Below, piece by piece: positions 18,282-25,915 of a stretch of 64,000 bases of DNA (its first letter is position 1; each line of letters opens with the position of its first letter). Position numbers and translations under genes: made by a program. The notes beneath the pieces were generated by a model. The model was not told where the DNA came from. It ran no database searches and saw only the letters and a list, made by a program, of their open reading frames with translations. The stretch comes from Salibacter halophilus (GTDB taxonomy: Bacteria > Bacteroidota > Bacteroidia > Flavobacteriales_G > Salibacteraceae). The stretch is from the NCBI RefSeq assembly GCF_008806325.1, contig NZ_WACR01000008.1:176224-240223 (forward strand). Reading direction: 5' to 3'.

Positions 18282-19214
18282 GTGAAAGTATACAGAGGTA
18301 TTGATGAGTTTGAGAAGGTTGATAATGCGGTAGTTACAACCGGAACTTTTGATGGAGTTCACATAGGGCACAGGAAAATTCTCAATCGGCTTGGGCAAGT
18401 TGCTGAAAATGTGGATGGAGAGTCTGTTTTGCTCACTTTTTACCCGCATCCCAGATCTGTCCTACAGCCCGAGTCACAGATTAAAATGCTCAATACTTTA
18501 GATGAAAAAATAGACTTGCTCGAAAAGGCAGGTATCGATAATTTGATTATTCATCCTTTCACAAAAGAGTTTTCACGTACATCTTCGGTGGAGTTTGTTC
18601 GAGATATTTTGGTGAATAAGATCGGGACGAAGAAACTCGTAATCGGTTATGACCATCATTTCGGTCGGAACCGTGAGGGCAGTTTTGAGCACCTCAAAGA
18701 ATTTGGTCCTGTCTATGGTTTTGATGTTGAGGAAATCTCTGCGCTCGATATAGATGAGGTGAATGTGAGTTCAACGAAGATCAGGAAGGCCCTGGAAGAA
18801 GGTGATGTGCAAACGGCTAACACTTTTTTGAGTTATTCTTATCCATTAAGCGGAAAAGTAGTTAAAGGTGAAATGCTGGGCAGATCACTCGGCTATCCTA
18901 CTGCGAATATCGATATTGAAGAATCGATAAAATTGATTCCGGCTAATGGTGTTTATGCCGTTAAGGTGAAAGTTGGTGGGGAACAATTTAGTGGAATGCT
19001 CAATATTGGCGTTCGACCAACTGTTAGCGAGTCTCACGAAAAGTCTGTAGAGGTTAATATTTTCGATTTTGACCGCTATATCTACGGTGAGGAAATTACG
19101 GTAGAGTTTATACAGCGCATTAGAAACGAGAAAAAATTCAGTTCGGGCGAAGAGCTCGCGGAACAATTGAAACAAGACAAGGAAGCATGTCAGGAAGCAC
19201 TCGGAGCACAATAG
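18282..19214 (+). CDS. ribF: Bifunctional riboflavin kinase/FAD synthetase
   Basis: Converts riboflavin to FMN and FMN to FAD. The FAD synthetase domain (residues 1-185) has GTFDGVHIGH near the start and NVSSTKIRKAL; the riboflavin kinase domain (about 190-310) has GRSLGYPTANI and GVYAVKVKV. I choose GTG at 18282 because it gives MKVYRGIDEFEKVDNAVVT, the usual family N-terminus; a TTG three codons upstream (18273) is possible. A near-consensus CAAATTTG lies at about 18252. Its 3' end overlaps the LRR gene by 28 bases. Confidence 0.93.
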   Translation: MKVYRGIDEFEKVDNAVVTTGTFDGVHIGHRKILNRLGQVAENVDGESVLLTFYPHPRSVLQPESQIKMLNTLDEKIDLLEKAGIDNLIIHPFTKEFSRTSSVEFVRDILVNKIGTKKLVIGYDHHFGRNREGSFEHLKEFGPVYGFDVEEISALDIDEVNVSSTKIRKALEEGDVQTANTFLSYSYPLSGKVVKGEMLGRSLGYPTANIDIEESIKLIPANGVYAVKVKVGGEQFSGMLNIGVRPTVSESHEKSVEVNIFDFDRYIYGEEITVEFIQRIRNEKKFSSGEELAEQLKQDKEACQEALGAQ

Positions 19215-19792
19215 TTTTGCTGGTTCTGACCATGCTAGCTTTTTGGGGCTCTGACCATGAGCTCAATGCACAAGTTGATTCCAGTAAAGTTTATAAATCG
19301 ATTGAAAAGGCTTCTGAAAACCCGGATGAAGTGTTTCACTTAAAGCTCAAATGGAACCGATACGAGTCTTTTCCAGCAGAGGTTTTTCAATTTAAAAATC
19401 TGATCTCACTCAATTTAGATCGCAACAGGATTGATTCGATTCCGGCTGAAATATCAAAGTTGAAGTCTCTCGAAAAGCTCAGTCTTGAGTTTAATAAATT
19501 GGTATACGTTTCTCCTGAAATTGCTCAATTGAATAACCTCAAAGAACTGAGACTCGGTGATAATGAAATAGCTACTCTGCCAGAATCAATGGGTGAATTG
19601 CAGAAGCTCGAGATTTTGAGTTTGTGGAGCAATAATATAGTTGAAGTACCCGGATCGTTTAAAAGTTTAAGTTCGCTGAAAACTGTTGATCTGCGACATA
19701 TTCGCCATACCGAGGCTGAGCAGGGAGCGATAAGAGCTATGTTGCCCAATAATATTGAATTAAAATTTTCAACAACCTGTAACTGTGATTAA
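19187..19792 (+). CDS. Secreted leucine-rich-repeat protein
   Basis: A 201-aa protein with a signal peptide (hydrophobic STIVLLVLTMLAFWG, probable cleavage after LNAQ) and about five LRR units between residues 60 and 165, such as LISLNLDRNRIDSIPAEISK and LKELRLGDNEIATLPESMGE. It ends in TTCNCD with two cysteines. No sorting domain or catalytic motif is visible; a periplasmic or surface protein-binding role is inference. The start codon lies inside the 3' end of ribF. Confidence 0.85.
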   Translation: MSGSTRSTIVLLVLTMLAFWGSDHELNAQVDSSKVYKSIEKASENPDEVFHLKLKWNRYESFPAEVFQFKNLISLNLDRNRIDSIPAEISKLKSLEKLSLEFNKLVYVSPEIAQLNNLKELRLGDNEIATLPESMGELQKLEILSLWSNNIVEVPGSFKSLSSLKTVDLRHIRHTEAEQGAIRAMLPNNIELKFSTTCNCD

Positions 19793-19793
19793 T

Positions 19794-20057
19794 ATGAAAG
19801 CTGTTGTAGAAATATCTATGTATCCATTGACTGATGATTATATTCCGCCAATTGATGTTTTCCTGGAAAAAATAAGGACTTATCCTGAGGTGAAAGTGTC
19901 AACCAACCCAAGCAGTACGCGAATAATTGGTGAATACGATGAGGTGATGAGTTGTGTAAACGAATCGATTAAAAACAGTTACGAAGGTGGTGTCAAAGCA
20001 ACTTTTGTGATGAAAGTTCTGAATAATCCCGCAGAGAAAACAAAATGGGATGATTGA
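19794..20057 (+). CDS. MTH1187/YkoF-like thiamine-binding protein
   Basis: An 87-aa ferredoxin-like protein of the MTH1187/YqgV family, known to bind thiamine or hydroxymethylpyrimidine. Family features are the N-terminal VVEISMYPLTDDYIPPI, the EVKVSTNPSSTRIIGEYDEV segment and the C-terminal KATFVMKVLNN. ATG at 19794 is chosen; a GTG three codons earlier (19785) would overlap the LRR stop. It overlaps the pnuC start by eight bases, so the two are translated together and suggest a shared substrate. Confidence 0.75.
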   Translation: MKAVVEISMYPLTDDYIPPIDVFLEKIRTYPEVKVSTNPSSTRIIGEYDEVMSCVNESIKNSYEGGVKATFVMKVLNNPAEKTKWDD

Positions 20058-20652
20058 GGCGATCAAGTCTTCTTACCAGGAGATGCCCTGGATCGAGCTT
20101 ATTGCGGTTTTATCAGGTGTTTTGTACCTGGTTTTAGCTGCATTTGAGAACATCTGGTGCTGGTTTTGGTCGCTGTTATCAGTTGTTTTGTACATGTACA
20201 TTTTGTCCAATGCTAAACTGTGGGCAGAGACTGGTTTACAGTTTTATTATCTCGGAACAACAGCTTATGGATTCTATGTGTGGAAGTTTGGCGGAAGAAA
20301 TAAGGCGGAGAAAGCCATCGAGAAGCTCGATATAAAGCAGCATTTTTTATTTTCCGGATTGATTGTTTTGGGAGCTCTGGGGCTGGGAAGCTTTTTACAT
20401 TTCAATACTGATGCTTCAATGCCGTTTGTCGATTCTTTTACCACTGTTGGAGCTATTGTGGTCACTTACATGGTAACCCGAAAATATTTAGAAAACTGGC
20501 TGTATTGGATTGTAGTTGATGGAGTTGGTGTTTACATGTACTGGAGCAAGGAGCTTTATTTAACTGCTTTACTATTTTTGGCCTATACAATAATGGTTGT
20601 TTTCGGCTATTTCAAGTGGCTGAGAGATTATCACAACCAGGATTCAAATTAA
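20050..20652 (+). CDS. PnuC-family nucleoside/vitamin transporter
   Basis: A 200-aa integral membrane protein with about seven hydrophobic segments. It has the family pattern WIELIAVLSGVLYLVLAAFEN, then WCWFWSLLSVVLYM, GLQFYYLGTTAYGFYVW and the C-terminal WLYWIVVDGVGVYMYWSKEL. PnuC proteins carry nicotinamide riboside and PnuT paralogues carry thiamine by facilitated diffusion followed by trapping phosphorylation. The upstream thiamine-binding gene suggests PnuT; the downstream NadR-type kinase suggests PnuC. The substrate is therefore open. Confidence 0.88.
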   Translation: MIEAIKSSYQEMPWIELIAVLSGVLYLVLAAFENIWCWFWSLLSVVLYMYILSNAKLWAETGLQFYYLGTTAYGFYVWKFGGRNKAEKAIEKLDIKQHFLFSGLIVLGALGLGSFLHFNTDASMPFVDSFTTVGAIVVTYMVTRKYLENWLYWIVVDGVGVYMYWSKELYLTALLFLAYTIMVVFGYFKWLRDYHNQDSN

Positions 20653-20663
20653 AAGGGGGAATC

Positions 20664-21173
20664 TTGAAGAAAGTATTAATTACAGGTCCGGAGGCTACGG
20701 GTAAATCTAAACTTGCCCGTCAACTGGCTCAGCACTTTGATAGTGATTGGGTTGAAGAGTATGCACGAACTTATTTAAATAAAAATGGACCGGGCTATTC
20801 ACGGTCAGATCTCGACCATATTCTTCGTGGGCAGTTGGATTGGATTCAGCAGGCCGAGAAGGGACAAAATGAATGTCTCTTTTGCGATACCGGTCCGGAG
20901 GTGATTTATATTTGGAGTAAGCATAAGTACGGGGTTGTTTCTAATGAGATTGAACGAGCTGCTGATGAATACAGGTTTGACAAAGTCTTACTGATGAATA
21001 TAGATCTTCCCTGGGAGCACGACCCACTCCGTGAAGCACCTTCACTGGATGAACGAAGAATCATTTTTAACCGGTATGTCTCCTTTTTTCAAGAGCGAAA
21101 TATCGACTATACTTTGATTTCTGGTAGTGGGCTGGATCGATTTTCTTCTGCGTTAAATTCTTTGAAGTGCTGA
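20664..21173 (+). CDS. NadR-type ribosylnicotinamide kinase-like ATPase
   Basis: P-loop kinase of about 169 aa resembling the C-terminal kinase domain of NadR. Walker A is TGPEATGKSKLARQL; further features are VEEYARTYL, CDTGPEVIYIW and a lid-like DERRIIFNRYV. TTG at 20664 (MKKVLITGPEATGKS) is chosen because it starts at the first beta strand and is preceded by AGGGGG; an ATG at 20616 inside pnuC would add 16 unrelated residues. It would trap the vitamin imported by the adjacent PnuC protein. Last gene of the ribF-side group; repeat-rich DNA starts soon after. Confidence 0.8.
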   Translation: MKKVLITGPEATGKSKLARQLAQHFDSDWVEEYARTYLNKNGPGYSRSDLDHILRGQLDWIQQAEKGQNECLFCDTGPEVIYIWSKHKYGVVSNEIERAADEYRFDKVLLMNIDLPWEHDPLREAPSLDERRIIFNRYVSFFQERNIDYTLISGSGLDRFSSALNSLKC

Positions 21174-21239
21174 TTTTGCAGCATTCTTGAAACGTTAAAA
21201 TTCTGTTAAAACAATACACTATCTATACTCTAACTATGC

Positions 21240-21467
21240 TTGATCTATGCTTTTGGTATACGTGGGTTTGGAGTTGGGAGGTTGGGATGTTTGTTCCAGC
21301 CAACGGCCAATTGCAAACAGCTAAGGCCGAGGTCAAGGTCAAGGCTGAGGCTAAGGTTGAGGAGTAGAGTTCTAATGGTGCCCCCGGTCGTTGCGTCACG
21401 AGCTTTTAGAACTGACCGATAGCGTCAGTAGGTCTAAGTTCATCTAAGTCTTGACTTTCGTCAAGGA
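21240..21467 (+). repeat. Repeat island 1 (left end of the repeat-rich region)
   Basis: After a gene-free stretch beginning at 21174, this holds a TTTGGAGTTGGGAGG-type run, a purine-rich block of AAGGTC/GAGGCT hexamers (21328-21366), a GCGTCACGAG segment, and CTGAC-CGATAG-C-GTCAG (about 21413-21429), immediately followed by hairpin element copy 1. No coding potential was found; the open frame at 21240-21422 is a translation of the repeats. Confidence 0.8.
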
Positions 21468-21483
21468 CTAAGATTCACTAAGA
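21433..21483 (+). repeat. Hairpin repeat, type I, copy 1
   Basis: Imperfect palindrome starting TCTAAGTTCATCTA, with core GTCTTGAC-TTTC-GTCAAGGAC, ending AGATTCACTAAGA. It supplies the stop codon and last residues of the DUF4143 gene on the opposite strand. Confidence 0.85.
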
Positions 21484-22637
21484 TTTGGGAGTTCTTGTTG
21501 TATGAAATGTGAAATACCGCACACCATTATGTTTTCACTTTTCATGTAGGGTTCTGACTGTGGTGTTACAATAAAATTTTTTGTTGTGTCAAGTCCTTTA
21601 ATTCCATTTCTAAAACCTTTTGTGATTTTAGGAGCTGTTGAAAATTTCACTTCTACTGATGCAATAGGTTTTCCAGCTCTAGTGATCACGAAATCTATTT
21701 CTGTGCCTCCTCGCGTGCGGTAAAAGAACAGTTCAGTATTTTCAGGTTTGTTAGCTGTAAGCTGTTGTAGAATGAATGCTTCAAATGATGCTCCGGCTAC
21801 AGGCATTCCCAGTAAGCTGTCATAATCAGGTATTTTTAGTAATCTGTGTAAGATTCCCGTATCCGTAATGTAGATTTTAGGGGATTTGACCAGTGATTTT
21901 TTCTTGTTAGATGAAAAAGGGCGTAGGGTTTGAATCATGAACGAACCTTCGATGAAGTCCATGTAGTTTTTAACTGTATGGTAGGTGATTCCGAGTGAGT
22001 TTCCTATTGCAGAAAGATTCAGTAGATTTCCGTTTTGCCAGGCTAACATTTCCCATAATCTTCGAGTCATAATGGGAGAAGTAGGCATTCCCAAAAGTGG
22101 CAGATCCCTTTCTATGTAGGTTTTTATGAAGTTTTCGAGCCGGTTTTTTGCTCTTTTCTCGGTAAGAGCCAGAATGCTATCGGGGAATCCGCCAAGGAAG
22201 TGAAGTTTTCGTAAATCAATTTCATCGATTTCATCAATTGAGAAGGGGTACATGTGGATATAGCTTACTCGACCTGCAAGACTTTCAGAACTTTCTCTCA
22301 CGATATCAGGACTAGCTGATCCTAATATAATAAATCTAGCAGGGGTTTTATGTTCATCCACTTCAGATCTCAATATTTTGAAGAGGTCTGGCTTTGTTTG
22401 TATTTCATCAATGATAATGCATTTATCACGGTGTGATGCGAAGTACCATTCAGGATCAGAAAGTTTTTCATAATCTGATGGCTTTTCAAGATCAAGGTAG
22501 ATACAATTCTTGAAGTCAGATTTCATTATTTGTTTTGCGAGCGTTGTCTTCCCTACTTGTCGCGGGCCTAAAATTCCTATAACAGGGAATTGTTCGGCAA
22601 TTTCGAGTACTTGCTTTTGATATTTACGAACTACCAT
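21468..22637 (-). CDS. AAA ATPase with C-terminal DUF4143 domain
   Basis: A 389-aa P-loop ATPase of the AAA_14/DUF4143 family. Walker A is GPRQVGKTTLA (about residues 24-34), Walker B IIIDEIQ, sensor-1 region FIILGSASPD; a winged-helix-like middle (SAIGNSLGITYHTVKNYMDF) and a PD-(D/E)XK-like C-terminal part (GTEIDFVITRAGKPIASVEVK) follow. Cellular role unknown for the family. Its last residues LSES and the stop codon are encoded inside hairpin repeat copy 1, so the original C-terminus may have been replaced. A distant second member (62714-63895) lies on the other side of the polysaccharide locus. Confidence 0.88.
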   Translation of the reverse strand: MVVRKYQKQVLEIAEQFPVIGILGPRQVGKTTLAKQIMKSDFKNCIYLDLEKPSDYEKLSDPEWYFASHRDKCIIIDEIQTKPDLFKILRSEVDEHKTPARFIILGSASPDIVRESSESLAGRVSYIHMYPFSIDEIDEIDLRKLHFLGGFPDSILALTEKRAKNRLENFIKTYIERDLPLLGMPTSPIMTRRLWEMLAWQNGNLLNLSAIGNSLGITYHTVKNYMDFIEGSFMIQTLRPFSSNKKKSLVKSPKIYITDTGILHRLLKIPDYDSLLGMPVAGASFEAFILQQLTANKPENTELFFYRTRGGTEIDFVITRAGKPIASVEVKFSTAPKITKGFRNGIKGLDTTKNFIVTPQSEPYMKSENIMVCGISHFIQQELPNLSES

Positions 22638-22819
22638 GATGTAAAAATAGAAATTATATTTCTAAATTTACATGATCATTGAGGTTAAATTAGATCGAGG
22701 GCGTTCTATTTATATTTTAGGTTTGCTTGGTGGTTAAGTTGTTAAGGGTTTGGAGTTGGGAGGTTTGAGGTTTGTATCGCAGCGGTCGCGAAGATTTTTT
22801 TATGTTAGTTCTGCTGAAT

Positions 22820-22896
22820 AACGCAGCGTTCGCAACGAGTTCGCTGGCGCTCACTGTTTCTTTATAAACCATTAAGAGGTTAAGGGGCATTAAGGT
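22820..22896 (+). repeat. GC-rich interspersed repeat, copy 1
   Basis: Reads AACGCAGCGTTCGCAACG, then AGTTCGCTGGCGCTCAC, then ACCATTAAGAGGTTAAGGGG. Shared with 24164-24235 and 24691-24750 in the same orientation. Confidence 0.8.
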
Positions 22897-23128
22897 TTGA
22901 TTAAATCTGAATACCCTGCTGCCGAGCGGTGCACTGAGCACAGTCAAAGGCGGAGTCGAGGTATAGAGAGTTAATAGGTCGAAGCCAAGGTCTAGGTCAA
23001 GGTCAAGGTTGAGGCTGAGGTTGAGGAGGAGAGTTCTAATGATATTTTGACTTATTTGATTACTTAAGTCGCTAAGGGTCCCGACCCTGCGGGTCGAGCT
23101 TTTAGTGCTGACCGATAGCGTCAGTAGA

Positions 23129-23174
23129 TCTGAGTTCATCTAAGCTTTGGCTGTGTTAAGTATAATGTCTAAGA
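23129..23174 (+). repeat. Hairpin repeat, degenerate type III, copy 2
   Basis: Starts TCTGAGTTCATCTAAGC and ends TATAATGTCTAAGA. The stem CTTTGGC/GTTAAG is partly decayed. It shares its right end with copy 5. Confidence 0.65.
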
Positions 23175-23225
23175 TCCCGTTCCTTGCGTCACGAGCTTTG
23201 AGTGTTTACCGATAGCGTCAGTAGA

Positions 23226-23275
23226 TCTAAGTTCATCTAGTCTTTGACGTGGTCAAAGAGCAAGATTCACTAAGA
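23226..23275 (+). repeat. Hairpin repeat, type I, copy 3
   Basis: TCTAAGTTCATCTAG, perfect eight-base stem TCTTTGAC-GTG-GTCAAAGA, then GCAAGATTCACTAAGA. This is the cleanest copy and a good reference for the family. Confidence 0.9.
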
Positions 23276-23474
23276 TTTGATGTTATTTCTGCTGGTGTCG
23301 CGGAGGTCGCGAAGTAGACACAAAGCTCACGGAGGGTTAATAAGTGCTTTTATCAGCTGTGAATTTTCAGGTTTCTTTGTGATTTGAAGAGGGTAGCTTA
23401 TCAGCTATTTGCCAATCAACAGCTCAAATTGAATTGTTAGAAGTCGATATGACAATTTTATATATTTAAGTGTA

Positions 23475-23503
23475 TTGGTTATTTGTGCTGATGGTTATGT
23501 TTG
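23475..23503 (+). promoter_or_regulatory. Probable promoter of the polysaccharide locus (UpxY-like gene)
   Basis: TTG (23475-23477) is separated by 18 bases from TATGTTTG (23496-23503), an exact TAnnTTTG. It would give a leader of roughly 75 bases before the ATG at 23587. The spacing is slightly shorter than the usual 19-21. Confidence 0.5.
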
Positions 23504-23586
23504 TGTAGTCAATCAGGTAATTGATTTTGTGATTGTTTAATAGTTTGAGTAAATTTGTTACTCGAATTAAGTTGATTGATTCAATC

Positions 23587-24090
23587 ATGCCTGCACTCAA
23601 AAAAAAGTCTAAAGGACCTCAATGGTTCGTCATTTACACGAAATCCAGAAACGAGAAAAAGGTTGCTGAACGGCTCACGGATATGGGGTTTGAAATCTAT
23701 TGTCCGCTCGTTAAGACTGTCAAACAGTGGAGCGACCGCAAAAAGAAAGTAGAAGAGCCGTTGTTGAGATCTTATGTTTTTGTTTTTATCGAAGAGCATT
23801 TGCGAGAAGGGGTTTTTGAAGTCCCCGGAGTTGTGCGGTATTTGTATTGGCTCGGAAAGCCGGCTGTGGTAAAGCAGGAGGAGATCGATGCGATGAAGAA
23901 ATTCTTGAGGGAAATTCCGACCGAGAATGTCAAACTCGATTTTGAGAAGTACGATGAGGTTGAGGTGAAATCCGGAGCGTTTGCTGGTCAAACGGGTAGG
24001 TATCTCTATCAAAATGGAAATGAGGTCGTGTTGCAGTTGGAGAGTCTGGGGACTGTTGTGAAGGTTAGTGTTGGGGTTGAGAGTTTGTGA
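23587..24090 (+). CDS. UpxY/NusG-family transcription antiterminator of the polysaccharide locus
   Basis: A NusG paralogue of about 167 aa. The NGN domain is clear (PQWFVIYTKSRNEKKVAERL, then FEIYCPLVKTVKQWSDRKKK and PLLRSYVFVFIEEH), followed by a KOW-like C-terminal part (VEVKSGAFAGQTGRYLY). UpxY proteins in Bacteroides let RNA polymerase read through long capsule operons and act on the untranslated leader of their own locus. ATG at 23587 starts the homologous part; a TTG at 23533 is in frame but adds unrelated residues. Its place as first gene fits this role. It is flanked on both sides by repeat islands. Confidence 0.88.
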   Translation: MPALKKKSKGPQWFVIYTKSRNEKKVAERLTDMGFEIYCPLVKTVKQWSDRKKKVEEPLLRSYVFVFIEEHLREGVFEVPGVVRYLYWLGKPAVVKQEEIDAMKKFLREIPTENVKLDFEKYDEVEVKSGAFAGQTGRYLYQNGNEVVLQLESLGTVVKVSVGVESL

Positions 24091-24163
24091 TGGGGGGTGA
24101 ATGATGAATGTTGAATTATGAATGTTGAGTTGGGTTTTTTGAGATTAGTGTTTAAAGTGGGGT

Positions 24164-24235
24164 AACGCAGCGCTCGCAGCGAGTTCGCTGGGGCTCACGT
24201 CTTTTAAACCATTAAGAAGTTAAGGGGCGTTAAGG
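24164..24235 (+). repeat. GC-rich interspersed repeat, copy 2
   Basis: AACGCAGCGCTCGCAGCG, AGTTCGCTGGGGCTCACGT, ACCATTAAGAAGTTAAGGGG. Nearly the same as the copy at 22820. Confidence 0.8.
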
Positions 24236-24259
24236 GTCCCGACCTTTGCGGGTCGAGGA

Positions 24260-24309
24260 TTTAAGAGCTTCTAAATTCTGACTTTTGGTCAGAATAAGAA
24301 TCTCTAAGA
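24260..24309 (+). repeat. Hairpin repeat, type II, copy 4
   Basis: TTTAAGAGCTTCTAA, stem ATTCTGAC-TTTTG-GTCAGAAT, then AAGAATCTCTAAGA. Compared with copy 10 both arms have changed so that pairing is kept. Confidence 0.85.
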
Positions 24310-24341
24310 TTTGGAGTTGGAAGGCTTAGGAGTTTGGTTAG

Positions 24342-24389
24342 CCAACCAGCCAACCAGCCAACCAGCCAACCAGCCAACCAGTCAATCAG
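24342..24389 (+). repeat. Tandem repeat, 8-bp unit CCAACCAG, six copies
   Basis: Five exact CCAACCAG units followed by TCAATCAG. A single similar motif (CTAACCAGCCAACCG) abuts the end of the right-hand DUF4143 gene at about 62699. Confidence 0.9.
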
Positions 24390-24690
24390 GCTAGAACGCT
24401 TGTGGTTCTGACCGTTAGTATAAGCAATAATGGGTTTTTTTGTTAAATTGAGTAGTTTTTTTGCACTAATTGCTTGCGTTTTTATGCTTGATGTGTGAAA
24501 TTTGGGTCGAAATTGATTTCTGCGGATTTATCCGTGGATTTCTATGCTTTCAACTTGTTGGTTTTCAGTTTTCCGACTTGCTTCTGTGGGAGTGAGGAGG
24601 CGGAGCTGTGGGTGACGTTTAATGTTTAAAAAAGAGGTTACGCAGCGCACGCGGAGATGGTTTGATGTTAGCTCTGCTGAAAACGCGGAG

Positions 24691-24750
24691 AACGCAGCGG
24701 GTTCGCTGGCGCTCACGTAATTTAACCATTAAGAAGTTAAGAGGGATTAA
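24691..24750 (+). repeat. GC-rich interspersed repeat, copy 3
   Basis: AACGCAGCGGGTTCGCTGG, CGCTCACGT, ACCATTAAGAAGTTAAGAGG; lacks about ten bases found in copies 1 and 2. TTTGATGTTAGCTCTGCTGA precedes it, as a similar string precedes copy 1. Confidence 0.75.
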
Positions 24751-25028
24751 GTTATGTGGCTTTTAACGCAGCGATCACTGCGATTTCGCTGCGGACGCAG
24801 CGTTACTGCTAAAAGACAATCGCTACCACATGATCTCACTTAACCTTGACCTTGGTCCTTTTCTGAAATTCTACACGTCAGTTTCCGAGGCAGGATAAGT
24901 TCGTAGTTTTATAAGAGTGGTTAGTTCTGAGTTGATTCTCGTCTCAAGATGATGGTATGATCGTTAAACCTGATTAAACATTAAACCAACTAAACCTACA
25001 ATATACATTTTGCTAATATTTTTACTCG

Positions 25029-25562
25029 TTGCTAGATACTTTAATTACATCGAAGACCAGAGTTAAGTTACTGGTTAAGTTTTTTTTGAATCCGAAGAGC
25101 AGTGCTTATTTGCGCTCGCTTGAATCGGAGTTTGGAGAGAGTACGAATTCTATTCGCTTGGAGCTGAATAAGTTTGAGGAGGCTGATCTTCTCAATTCAA
25201 CTATGAATGGGAATAGGAAAGTGTTCAAGGCAAATGAACGCCACCCTTTATTCAGTAATATTAATGGTCTTGTCAGAAAGCATCTCGGAATTGATGCTCT
25301 CGTTGAACATGTTGTTAAGCGACTCGGTGGGTTGAAGTTTGTTTATCTCACGGGCGATCTTGCAAAAGGAATTGATACGAATATTATAGACCTCATACTG
25401 GTTGGTGATGATATCAATCGGGTTTACCTCACTGAGCTTGTGGAGAAAGCTGAAAAATTAATCGATCGTAAAATTAGATTTGCGATTTATTCAATTGAAG
25501 AGCATGAGTCTGCCCGAATGGAGATTGAGAAGGAAGGTGGGCTTTTGGTTTTTAATGGGTGA
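25029..25562 (+). CDS. Winged-helix regulator with degenerate nucleotidyltransferase-like domain
   Basis: A 177-aa protein. Residues 1-75 form an ArsR-like winged helix (ITSKTRVKLLVKFFLNPKSS, LESEFGESTNSIRLELNKFE). Residues 95-175 resemble a MNT-type nucleotidyltransferase fold (FVYLTGDLAKGIDTNIIDLI), but the catalytic D-x-D is reduced to I-x-D, so it is probably a binding domain. TTG at 25029 is the only start giving the full winged helix. Such proteins are common at the head of Bacteroidota polysaccharide loci, so it may regulate this locus; the ligand is unknown. Confidence 0.75.
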   Translation: MLDTLITSKTRVKLLVKFFLNPKSSAYLRSLESEFGESTNSIRLELNKFEEADLLNSTMNGNRKVFKANERHPLFSNINGLVRKHLGIDALVEHVVKRLGGLKFVYLTGDLAKGIDTNIIDLILVGDDINRVYLTELVEKAEKLIDRKIRFAIYSIEEHESARMEIEKEGGLLVFNG

Positions 25563-25742
25563 GGTTGAGTTATTAGTGATGAATGTTGAATTATGAATTC
25601 AGAGAATGAGAGCGGGAGAAGAGATATGTTCTTTCGCGAGCTCAAGAACGAAATAGGAAATATGTTTTTCGCGGAGCTCAAAACGAGATAGTGAGAATGA
25701 GAGTGAGAGCGGAAGAGGACAAGTCCAGTAGCAAGTCTTGGA

Positions 25743-25789
25743 TCTAAGTTCATCTAAGCCTTGACTTGTGTCAAGTATAATGTCTAAGA
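25743..25789 (+). repeat. Hairpin repeat, type III, copy 5
   Basis: TCTAAGTTCATCTAAGC, stem CTTGAC-TTGT-GTCAAG, right end TATAATGTCTAAGA shared with copy 2. Confidence 0.8.
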
Positions 25790-25812
25790 CCCCGTTCCTG
25801 GCGTTACGAGGG

Positions 25813-25863
25813 TCTAAGTTCATCTAGTTTTTGACTGTGGTCAAAGAACAAGATTCACTAAGA
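25813..25863 (+). repeat. Hairpin repeat, type I, copy 6
   Basis: TCTAAGTTCATCTAG, stem TTTTTGAC-TGTG-GTCAAAGAA, then CAAGATTCACTAAGA. It lies just upstream of the UDP-sugar dehydrogenase gene. Confidence 0.85.
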
Positions 25864-25915
25864 TTTAAATAAATGATATAGTTGAATGGCCCGTATGGGC
25901 TTTAAAAGTTTTTTT

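Larger units (their letters stand above)
22638..23586. repeat. Repeat island 2 between the DUF4143 gene and the UpxY-like gene
   Basis: About 950 bases without a credible gene. Contents in order: TTTGGAGTTGGGAGGTTTG run (about 22748); GC-rich repeat (22820-22896); a GAGCGG...GGCGGAGTCGAGG block (about 22922-22962); purine-rich GGTCAAGG/GAGGTT block (about 22982-23032); CCCGACCC-TGC-GGGTCG hairpin (about 23078); CTGACCGATAGCGTCAG (about 23109); hairpin copies 2 and 3; then an AT-rich leader with a promoter from about 23400. A 140-codon minus-strand open frame here is repeat translation with biased composition. Confidence 0.8.
24091..25028. repeat. Repeat island 3 between the UpxY-like and winged-helix genes
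   Basis: About 940 bases without a gene. In order: ATGAATGTTGAATTATGAAT-type repeats directly after the stop codon (about 24100-24137); GC-rich repeat copy 2; CCCGACCTTTGCGGGTCG hairpin; hairpin copy 4; an 8-bp tandem array; a single-copy-like AT-rich part (about 24420-24600); GC-rich repeat copy 3; further GCAGCG-rich sequence (24770-24805). From about 24830 to 25028 the DNA is AT-rich and probably holds the promoter of the next gene; TACATTTTG at about 25003-25013 is a near match to the -7 consensus. Confidence 0.8.
25563..25885. repeat. Repeat island 4
   Basis: Contains the ATGAATGTTGAATTATGAAT-type repeat just after the stop codon (about 25566-25602), two related blocks with TTCGCGAGCTCAAGAACGA and TTCGCGGAGCTCAAAACGA separated by GAGAATGAGAGC-type runs, then hairpin copies 5 and 6 with CCCGTTCCTGGCG between them. 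No gene. Confidence 0.8.

Noticed and set aside
19794..20652. TPP riboswitch in front of the thiamine-binding/PnuC genes
   Set aside because: The genes overlap each other and the LRR gene, leaving no room for an aptamer, and no conserved CTGAGA-type core is seen.
22717..23139. 140-codon minus-strand open frame
   Set aside because: Its product (for example LNLSLNLDLDLDLGF) is a translation of the purine-rich repeats; no family resemblance.
24342..24389. Possible CRISPR array
   Set aside because: The unit is 8 bp with no spacers, and there are no cas genes in the window.
25487..25823. Overlapping minus-strand open frames of 74-88 codons
   Set aside because: They consist of repeat translations and share words with other islands, such as MNLDPR from the GGGTCTAAGTTCAT segment.
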